Source: Paraescarpia echinospica (lineage: Eukaryota > Annelida > Polychaeta > Sabellida > Siboglinidae). From it: a stretch of DNA of 64,000 nucleotides. Where the stretch lies: the NCBI GenBank assembly GCA_020002185.1, contig CM034543.1:29306572-29370571 (forward strand). The letters run 5' to 3'. A model generated the notes under the pieces. It saw nothing but the letters and a program-made list of their open reading frames with translations. It searched no databases and was not told the origin of the DNA. Below are positions 45,920 to 57,900 of this stretch, in pieces. The position numbers were made by a program, and so were the translations under genes. Each line of letters opens with the position of its first letter. Positions within the stretch are counted from its first letter, which is position 1.

Positions 45920-48900
45920 TTAGCCACGTACCTTGCAGACTATATTGTAGGGTGGACAGATGAGGGTCCCGGAATGTAAGTAGGTGCGTTGGGTCTGAAC
46001 TGCCACCTCCTGCCACGTTGTCTTGCATTCATACTCATTCGCATCCACGTATACCTTGAAGCCATCCGCTTCGGCTGTTCCACATTTTTTCTGTGTAAAA
46101 TGTTTTACAAGTGTCACATGCATCAATGTTGTCTGATCACGGGATTTACAAGTATCATATGCGTCAACATTGTCATTATCTGATAATGGTAATTACAAGT
46201 ATCGTATGCATCAGCGTTGTCTGATCACGGGAATTACAAGTGTCATACGTGTCAACATTGTCATTGTCTGATCACCGGAGGTAATTACAAGTATCGTATG
46301 CATCAACATTGTCTGATCACAGGAATTACAAGGATCATATGTATCAACATTGTCTGATCACGGGAATAACAAGGATCATATGTATCAACATTGTCTGATC
46401 ACAGGAATTACAAGTATCATGTATCAACATTGTCTGAGCATGGGAATTACAAGGATCATATGTATCAACATTGTCTGATCACGGGAATTACAAGGATCAT
46501 ATCTATCAACATTGTCTGATCACAGGAATTACAAGGATCATATCTATCAACATTGTCTGATCACAGAAATTACAAGTATCATGTATCAACATTGTCTGAT
46601 CACAGGAATTACAAGGATCATATCTATCAACATTGTCTGATCACAGAAATTACAAGTATCATGTATCAACATTGTCTGAGCACGGGAATTACAAGTATCA
46701 TGTATCAACATTGTCTGATCACAGGAATTACAAGTATCATGTATCAACATTGTCTGATCACAGGAATTACAAGGATCATGTATCAACATTGTCTGATCAC
46801 AGGAATGACAAGTATCATATGTATCAACATTGTCTGAGCACGGGAATTACAAGTATCATGTATCAACATTGTCTGATCACAGGAATTACAAGTATCATGT
46901 ATCAACATTGTCTGATCACAGGAATGACAAGTATCATATGTATCAACATTGTCTGAGCACGGGAATTACAAGTATCATATGTATCAACATTGTCTGATCA
47001 CAGGAATTACAAGTATCATATGTATCAACATTGTCTGATCACAGGAATGACATGGATCATATGTATCAACATTGTCTGATCACAGGGATGACAAGTATCA
47101 TACGTATCAACATTGTCTGATCACGGGAATGACAAGTATCATATGTATCAACATTGTCTGAGCACGGGAATTACAAGTATCATATGTATCAACATTGTCT
47201 GATCACAGGAATGACATGGATCATATGTATCAACATAGTCTGATCACAGGGATGACAAGTATCATATGTATCAACATTGTCTGATCACGGGAATGACAAG
47301 TATCATATGTATCAACATTGTCTGATCACGGGAATGACAAGTATCATATGTATCAACATTGTCTGAGCACAGGAATTACAAGTATCATATGTATCAACAT
47401 AGTCTGATCACAGGGATGACAAGTATCATATGTATCAACATTGTCTGATCACAGGAATGACAAGTATCATATGTATCAACATTGTCTGATCACAGGAATG
47501 ACATGGATCATAAGTATCAACATTGTCTGATCACAGGGATGACAAGTATCATATGTATCAACATTGTCTGATCACAGGAATGACAAGTATCATATGTATG
47601 AACATTGTCTGAGCACTGGAATTACAAGTATCATATGTATCAACATTGTCTGATCACAGGAATGACATGGATCATATGTATCAACATTGTCTGATCACAG
47701 GGATGACAAGTATCATATGTATCAACATTGTCTGATCACAGGAATGACAAGTATCATATGTATCAACATTGTCTGAGCACGGGAATTACAAGTATCATAT
47801 GTATCAACATTGTCTGATCACAGGAATGACATGGATCATGTGTATCAACATTGTCTGATCACAGGAATGACAAGTATCATATGTATCAACATTGTCTGAT
47901 CACAGGAATGACATGGATCATATGTATCAACATTGTCTGATCACAGGATTGACATGGATCATATGTATCAACATTGTCTGATCACAGGAATTACAAGTAT
48001 CATATGTATCAACATTGTCTGATCACAGGAATGGCATGGATCATATGCATTAACATTGTCTGATCACAGGGATGACAAGTATCATATGTATCAACATTGT
48101 CTGATCACAGGAATGACAAGTATCATATGTATCAACATTGTCTGAGCACAGGAATTACAAGTATTATATGTATCAACATTGTCTGATCACAGGAATGACA
48201 TGGATCATATGTATCAACATTGTCTGATCACAGGAATGACATGGATCATATGTATAAACATTGTCTGATCACAGGAATTACAAGTATCATATGTATCAAC
48301 ATTGTCTGATCACAGGAATGACATGGATCATATGTATCAACATTGTCTGATCACAGGAATGACAAGGATCATATGTATCAACATTGTCTGAGCACGGGAA
48401 TTACAAGTATCATATGTATCAACATTGTCTGATCACAGGAATGACATGGATCATATGTATCAACATTGTCTGATCACAGGAATGACAAGTATCATATGTA
48501 TCAACATTGTCTGATCACAGGAATGACATGGATCATATGTATCAACATTGTCTGATCACAGGAATTACAAGTATCATATGTATCAACATTGTCTGATCAC
48601 AGGAATGACAAGTATCATATGTATCAACATTGTCTGATCACAGGAATGACATGGATCATATGTATCAACATTGTCTGATCACAGGAATGACAAGTATCAT
48701 ATGTATCAACATTGTCTGATCACAGGAATGACAAGTATCATATGTATCAACATTGTCTGATCACAGGAATGACATGGATCATATGTATCAACATAGTCTG
48801 ATCACAGGGATGACAAGTATCATATGTATCAACATTGTCTGATCACGGGAATGACAAGTATCATATGTATCAACATTGTCTGATCACGGGAATGACAAGT

Positions 48901-51900
48901 ATCATATGTATCAACATTGTCTGAGCACAGGAATTACAAGTATCATATGTATCAACATAGTCTGATCACAGGGATGACAAGTATCATATGTATCAACATT
49001 GTCTGATCACAGGAATGACAAGTATCATATGTATCAACATTGTCTGATCACAGGAATGACATGGATCATAAGTATCAACATTGTCTGATCACAGGGATGA
49101 CAAGTATCATATGTATCAACATTGTCTGATCACAGGAATGACAAGTATCATATGTATGAACATTGTCTGAGCACTGGAATTACAAGTATCATATGTATCA
49201 ACATTGTCTGATCACAGGAATGACATGGATCATATGTATCAACATTGTCTGATCACAGGGATGACAAGTATCATATGTATCAACATTGTCTGATCACAGG
49301 AATGACAAGTATCATATGTATCAACATTGTCTGAGCACGGGAATTACAAGTATCATATGTATCAACATTGTCTGATCACAGGAATGACATGGATCATATG
49401 TATCAACATTGTCTGATCACAGGAATGACAAGTATCATATGTATCAACATTGTCTGATCACAGGAATGACATGGATCATATGTATCAACATTGTCTGATC
49501 ACAGGAATGACATGGATCATATGTATCAACATTGTCTGATCACAGGAATGACAAGTATCATATGTATCAACATTGTCTGATCACAGGAATGACAAGTATC
49601 ATATGTATCAACATTGTCTGATCACAGGAATGACAAGTATCATATGTATCAACATTGTCTGATCACAGGAATGACAAGTATCATATGTATCAACATTGTC
49701 TGATCACAGGAATGACATGGATCATATGTATCAACATTGTCTGATCACAGGAATTACAAGTATCATATGTATCAACATTGTCTGATCACAGGAATGGCAT
49801 GGATCATATGTATCATACATGTGTCATTGTCTGATCACAGGAATGACAAGTATCATATGTATCAACATTGTCTGAGCACAGGAATTACAAGTATTATATG
49901 TATCAACATTGTCTGATCACAGGAATGACATGGATCATATGTATCAACATTGTCTGATCACAGGAATGACATGGATCATATGTATAAACATTGTCTGATC
50001 ACAGGAATTACAAGTATCATATGTATCAACATTGTCTGATCACAGGAATGACATGGATCATATGTATCAACATTGTCTGATCACAGGAATGACAAGTATC
50101 ATATGTATCAACATTGTCTGATCACAGGAATTACAAGTATCATATGTATCAACATTGTCTGATCACAGGAATGACATGGATCATATGTATCAACATTGTC
50201 TGATCACAGGAATGACATGGATCATATGTATCAACATTGTCTGATCACAGGAATGACATGGATCATATGTATCAACATTGTCTGATCACAGGAATTACAA
50301 GTATCATATGTATCAACATTGTCTGATCACAGGAATGACATGGATCATATGCATTAACATTGTCTGATCACAGGGATGACAAGTATCATATGTATCAACA
50401 TTGTCTGATCACAGGAATGACAAGTATCATATGTATCAACATTGTCTGATCACAGGAATGACAAGTATCATATGTATCAACATTGTCTGAGCACAGGAAT
50501 TACAAGTATTATATGTATCAACATTGTCTGATCACAGGAATGACATGGATCATATGTATCAACATTGTCTGATCACAGGAATGACATGGATCATATGTAT
50601 AAACATTGTCTGATCACAGGAATTACAAGTATCATATGTATCAACATTGTCTGATCACAGGAATGACATGGATCATATGTATCAACATTGTCTGATCACA
50701 GGAATGACAAGGATCATATGTATCAACATTGTCTGATCACAGGAATGACAAGGATCATATGTATCAACATTGTCTGAGCACGGGAATTACAAGTATCATA
50801 TGTATCAACATTGTCTGATCACAGGAATGACATGGATCATATGTATCAACATTGTCTGATCACAGGAATGACATGGATCATATGTATCAACATTGTCTGA
50901 TCACAGGAATGACAAGTATCATATGTATCAACATTGTCTGATCACAGGAATGACAAGGATCATATGTATCAACATTGTCTGAGCACGGGAATTACAAGTA
51001 TCATATGTATCAACATTGTCTGATCACAGGAATGACAAGTATCATATGTATCAACATTGTCTGATCACAGGAATACATGGATCATCAACATTGTCTGATC
51101 ACAGGAATGACAAGTATCATATGTATCAACATTGTCTGATCACAGGAATGACATGGATCATATGTATCAACATTGTCTGATCACAGGAATGACATGGATC
51201 ATATGTATCAACATTGTCTGATCACAGGAATTACAAGTATCATATGTATCAACATTGTCTGATCACAGGAATGACATGGATCATATGTATCAACATTGTC
51301 TGATCACAGGGATGACAAGTATTATATGTATCAACATTGTCTGATCACAGGAATGACAAGTATCATATGTATCAACATTGTCTGATCACAGGAATGACAA
51401 GTATCATATGTATCAACATTGTCTGATCACAGGAATGACATGGATCATATGTATCAACATTGTCTGATCACGGGATTTAATATATGACATAAGGTACATT
51501 TCACAAAATGAGGAAAAATACATTCTCAGGGATGAAAGTACTGACTTTGTATTTTTTCATTTTTACAAATAAATAATTTACTACCAGGTTGAGTAAAGCA
51601 ATTTTGAATTATTACCTTGAAGTTTTTTTATGTGTGTTTTGGATTGCATGAAACATCTATAACTTTGACGTCGTCTTGCAGATGGGTCAGTTCGAGCACA
51701 CATAGCTTCGCAACAAACTGACTTACACCAATGACACTGGTATCATTGTAAAACTGAACCTTTTACTCATAACTGCATACCGTTAAAATGTACAATGAAC
51801 TGTGTAAATTGAACTGTTGCAATGTGTCACATATACAAAATAGAGATGGTTAAAAGTCAGAGATAATATAAACTCTTCTGAAATATAGACGAAACTAGAT

Positions 51901-54900
51901 ACAAGTTCAACTGCTGACCCAACCATTATTACGGCATTATCCTCAATTAAATCAAGTTAAAATTAATTCATGACAAGGAAATTCATAAAATGTAATAAAT
52001 AGCAACTTTAAAAAGTGAGCATGATTAAGTTATGGTTTCCTAACCTCAATAAGAAACAAACTTTATAAAGCAATCATAATTAACAAACCGTGAATCTGCT
52101 GGATATGAAGTATTAATGATTAATCTAAAAACAAGATATATTGAAAAAGAGTTTCCATACACACTTCAGATATGCATCGGCAATAAATACCTTGTAGCAC
52201 CCACCACCGGCTCTTGAATATTTAATGCCAGGTCTTTTTGGGTCTCTCTGCAGAGTCCATTTCTCTTTGTGTTTGAAGCATACAGAGTCCGTGGAAAACG
52301 TTTGTCGCAGGTAATTCGTCTCATCAGCTACAAAACCACAGTAAACCTGAATATCCTGAGATGTATAAAAGATTATTACACATACAAAGACAACGTAGCA
52401 AGTCCCAAGCCTTGGTGCATTCACAAACTGAATCACAGCCAGCAATTTAACGACAGGTTCCCTTGTGCTCTGTGTCATGTATTTACAGAACTGTTGGAGA
52501 TCTTACATACTTCTACAACTTACCAATTTGATTTTCAGGGATGTTGCACTGTGAGTCTCCAGTTTTATTAGCAGCAGTTGTCGCATCGTATTTCTAAACA
52601 CAGGTAACATGCACATCTTAGTGTCACATTAATAATAATAAGAGTTATTCTGCATGTTATCTAACTTATAGTTAATCAATGCGCTCGCAGTATAAAAATC
52701 ATTATAAGACAAAATAAATAAATAAATTAAATAACTAATTAATAAAGTAATTTTGAAAGTCACATAAAAGTGTTACATAAGAATCGTGATCACTACTAGT
52801 TGATGGCAATGAAGTTGTGTAAGAAAGTTATACAACGATATCAGCAATGTCATTACATGAATGTCAACATCCTCTCTAGCCAAGGATTGCGTCTATGGAC
52901 ACTACCCATGGAAGATAGCTGAATCAAACTAGTAATTGACTTCACCGGTTGCAACTGTACACCTGTGAGAACAGTGCAGGACACACCAGTTCAAAGACGA
53001 AGCCCTCGAATTCAGGGAATCCCAATATTATAATTATCTCTGACCATTCTCACAAGCGGCTGAGCGGTAGTATGTACATCCCAAATATTACATGTAACAT
53101 GATCAAGTGTTGGCTGAAACAAAAACAAGCCGAACATTCTGGTAGATGGTATTATTGGCTGAGCCTAACTTTTGCAATGTGATTTGCCAGGGGGTACCAA
53201 GTCTGAGGTAATCAGCAGCGCCCCCTGGCACGCGAGGATGACTGTTGGTATAATTATCAACTAACGCCAGGGGTGACTGAATTACTTTAATTTTATACTT
53301 GAGTAGAAGTAAAAGTAATTCAGCTCAGAACTACTTGAGTAGAAGTAAAAGTAGCGTCTAAAAATCCTACTTGAGTAAAAAGTAAAACTACTTTCCAAAA
53401 GTACTTGAAGTAAAAGTAGAATTAAAAGTAGAACGGTAAGATGTTTTGTCAGGCAAGTAACAACAATAACTACTGCATCGGCGAACAAAAAAATTAAGAC
53501 AGATTGAAAATAATTACTGTTTAACTCCAACATATATTAATTATATATATGAATAATGTTCTATTTATTATTATTATTATGTGCACTTTCGCATGGCAGA
53601 CGTGATGTAGTTCGCGTCTGTTTCACTTGTGCCATTCCGCACGAAATGTACACCATCACAGTTCCTTTGTAGAAGTGGAATAAATAGATATATAAAAAAA
53701 ATATTTAAATGAATAGATATATATATAATTAAAATGTCCATATGATAAAAAAATGTATAAAATAATCGTTAAAAAGTCAGTACAAATTGCACTAAAAAGT
53801 AATAAAAATGTAAATAAATAATTTAAAAAGGTCAATTCCATGGATTCATATTGTAAGGAATTAAGCTTTGCATAAATTCCTAGTAATTACTTGTCCATGA
53901 AATATAGTAATTATTATATAGGAAGTTATGTTAATAAGTATATGCTTAGAACTGCTTTAGTCTAGTAGCTTGTGTTCTTATAATTAGATCCGAGATACAG
54001 GATGTTCCCATAGGTTTAGCTCAGGTCATCTCCAGAGATAGCTGGGCTGGGCAATAGTTGGGAGATGAGTCAGTTAGCAGATAAGGTAATGTGGGTAGCC
54101 AGGTAGCGAGCCCGATTGTATCGCGCCATATTAAGAAATGCAGAAGAGGCACTGACCAATGGGAATCGCGAGTCACTAGGAAGAGAGGGAAGTAGCGAGT
54201 ATTTAAGGAAAGAGTAGTGCGCGATTGGGGGAGAATTGCAGAGAATGTGCAGGGAGGACTTGCACGCCATAACGATGTAACACCACGTCTGGTTCCCACT
54301 GAGGACCAGTATTGATTGAACTGATCTGTATTGTGCTAACTATCTGTATTAAAGTTCTTGAAACGAACAGTGGAAAGTCTTCTGCGATAATTGAGTAATT
54401 AGAACCTTTCTCTGTGAGTGTCTGATTTCCATTAGACAATGACACATTGGCTGATCTGAGTAGGTCGATGTCTAAATTGTCTAGGAAATCAACGCAGAGG
54501 AAGAACGTTGCAATATGTGCCCAAATTAGAATACCGAGTCTACGAACGGAACAGGCAGATGCGACCAAGGGAAATAATAGTAGACACCGGGCATTCTACA
54601 ATATGATACTTTCTTATTTTGAAATGTTCTATAGAAAACTATATATTCTGTTTTCGTAAATTCGACAGGGGGGTACGGAAATGTGTTCCGGTATCTGCCA
54701 CCATGGGCGCTAGCTACGACAACGGCCATGGTCGCTGCACCAACTGACCAAGAACGCCGTTGAAGTCCAGGTCGAAGCCAGGCATTGTGCAGGCCGCGCT
54801 ATCTATAATTACGCAGTTCATGAAGCTTATTAAGATGCCAGCCAACGTCAATGTGTATTATGTTTAAATGCCATACGTACACTGTTTAATGTTGAACTGA

Positions 54901-57900
54901 ATAAAATTCATATATGTTGTAGAGTTTTAAAATAGATTACGGATTAACAGTCCACGGTGAACTGAACAATAATATGGTACCGATGACGTAATGAGACCTC
55001 AGCAGCCGAACATGCAAATGAGTTGACAAATGCAGTGCTAAGGTTGACTAAAGATTGAAAAACTATAATAAATACGCTCATAGCTGGCTTAACTTCGTCT
55101 TTCAATCAATACCACAACACCAATTTAGAACGCACATTTACCGTGCCAAATAATATTGCAATCGATTCGCTGTTTCGTATGCGGTTGACGAATTCATATT
55201 TTGGCGCAAGCCCAAGCACCAAGCAAATTTGCGTTTATTGCAACAAAAAGGTAATATTTGCGCAATGTTAGCATACTGATCTTTCCTACTGCGCTGCATT
55301 AAACATATAAATCTCATTAGTATGCATGGCGTAGCCTATGTGTGAATTTCAATTGCACTTTGCAAGTCGCCGAAGCCAGGAGAACCCGCCGAAGGTGCCT
55401 ATTCGCGGAAGCCACAACAGGCAGAAAGGAAACGATTCGATTGATGTCGGCACAAAACAAATAATGCCTCGCACCACATTTACTGTTCCTAATGACTTGA
55501 CCATAGTAACACAAGTCAAGTGGCAGTTATTACCGCGTTAACATAGTTGACCAACGCTATTATTTCTTGTAATTAAATACGTTTAATGAAACGTTGTCGA
55601 CGGGCGGAATGCCAACAGGTCGACGTAGTTCAGAAAAAATGTAACGAAAATATATCGCAAAGTAACAAAGTAAAATGTAGCGTTACCTTAGATAAAACTA
55701 CTTCGTTACAAGTAGAAGTAGTTAATATAAATAGTACTTCGTTACTCTCCGTTACTTGAAAAAACTACTCAAGTAGAGCAACGAAGTAGTTTTACTTCGT
55801 TACATGACACCCCTGACTAACGCAGTATATAACAGCAACAGAGATCAACACCAACTTAAGAAACTTTTGTGAAACACTCCAGGAACGTTAAATGCGTTCT
55901 GACCCCGTATCCACCACAGCTCCCTTCATCTGTTGACAACTTGAATACTGCTTTTTGATTGCGAGATCAACCAATCCTTTTGTCTTAATGCCCCTCTGAG
56001 CTTGGTTTCCAAGGACTTGTGTGCAATACAAGTTACCTTATTATTATTAACAAGTTACCTTATTATTAACAAGTTACCTTATTATTATTAACAAGTGTGA
56101 TCAGAATAAACCAACAGCAAGATAAATGTGGTTACTCCTGTGAACAGTAATGATATACATTTATAATAGTAACATAACTATTGCAATGGTAAAACTATCA
56201 CCACTAGTCACATCTAACGTGTACATCAGAGGTAAAGAACGTTTGTCATGCTTACCCGCCAGAATGGACAGTAATCTGACAAGGCTGTACTTCCGCCATA
56301 GAAAGGAACTTCGTTAGCATTCACCCCATCAATGCTGGTGAATGGCTAAAGTATAACAAAGTTGATGCTCAACGGGAAAGTCTTTTTGGGTTCTGGCAGT
56401 CGTACTTGTTAACCGAGAACATATGGGCACAAAAGAAAGATGTGAACAAATACATTTGCAGTTGTTCACACACGAACACACGCACAGTGCAAGCGTCGAG
56501 AAGTTGGCATGTTGTAATTATGCACAACATAATTAATTTTATATACAGATCATTATTTAAAACTCAAAATTTTTTCTTCCTATGTTATTGGTTATCTTTG
56601 TGGAATTTTATTCATTTGGAACCTTCTGAAATCCTCAGTAATTTAGTTATAAGACTTCAAAAAAGATGCATTTTCTGCTAAAAAGAGCGTATCTCATTTC
56701 GTACATTTCAAGTTGATTAGTACATTCAAACCATCTTGTGCGGAATTCAATTATCTTAAAAATAAGCACAACTTGCAATGTTAGGAAATGAAATAAAAAA
56801 CATTACATGCCAAAAATGAGGTGCACCCATATCTTTGTGATTTTTGTGCCAGGGATTTGGAGCGCATTTCATTAAAATATAATTTTCACAAACATCAACA
56901 TAACCGTAGAAGCCAATAAGTTTTTTTCTAATAAAAGCAGTCATGCATGTCAGTGCCGCAAAACAAGTCTCGAATGCCAAGAACCCCAATGGAAAGCATC
57001 ACGCTTCTGTCAAGGTTATGACATGTTTTGTGAGATACAAATTTCTGACCTGCCGCTGCAAAGTAGGCATTAAGTTTTGTACATGTTTGGTTCCACCAAC
57101 CATAGGCTTTAAAACTATACTTCATTTGTTGAAATATCATCGGTACTTTTTTATTTATGAAGCAAAATTTTGAAAAACGAAACAAACATTTAAAAAGTGA
57201 CGTTTCGAAAAAAGAGGTCATCTTGACCCATATTGTCTTTGTGTTTAATGTTCAAGTTCGTAATTGCATGAATTTTATTAGTTTGGGATTATTTGTCAAC
57301 GAAAATAAACTGTGCATCGAAAGATAAGATTACAAGGTCTGCATTTCTACCAAAATCAAAAAATTTATGGGACACGACCTAGACAGCTATTTTTGGATCG
57401 TGTGCAGAATACGCCTTTTTGACTCAATACCCTGTTGCCGTGGCGGGTGACATTTGATTGCAACACACCTGGAATTTGGCATCTATGACTGACGGGTACT
57501 TGCGTAGGTTGCAAAATGCAACGGCATTCCATTCAGGTAAGCAAGAAAACTTGTCCTCATGGTCGACTCCTACGATGTCACAGTACGGCGACACAGACTG
57601 GCCACTGTAACAGGACATGATGTAGACAGAACAGGACACAGGATAGAGCAACTGACATGACAAGATGCGACCACATAAAAGTTTATAAATGATGAATTTG
57701 GCGTGTCTGCCGGCAGCAAAATACAAATGTGACGAGCACGGAAAGACAGTGAATGTCAAAAATAATTCTTTGTCAAAGATACAGGTTGCTCTTTGGTCGA
57801 TTTTTCTGCATACAACTAACATCTATGAAGTAATGTTCGGGAATCTTTTGTTACCCATTCTGAGTGCACCTGCATTCAGGCCCAATCAGGCTACATTTTC

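Noticed and set aside
46103..51477. Regular repeat array resembling a CRISPR at first sight
   Set aside because: Units follow each other without unique spacers, no cas genes exist, and the context is a eukaryotic intron. It is a satellite.
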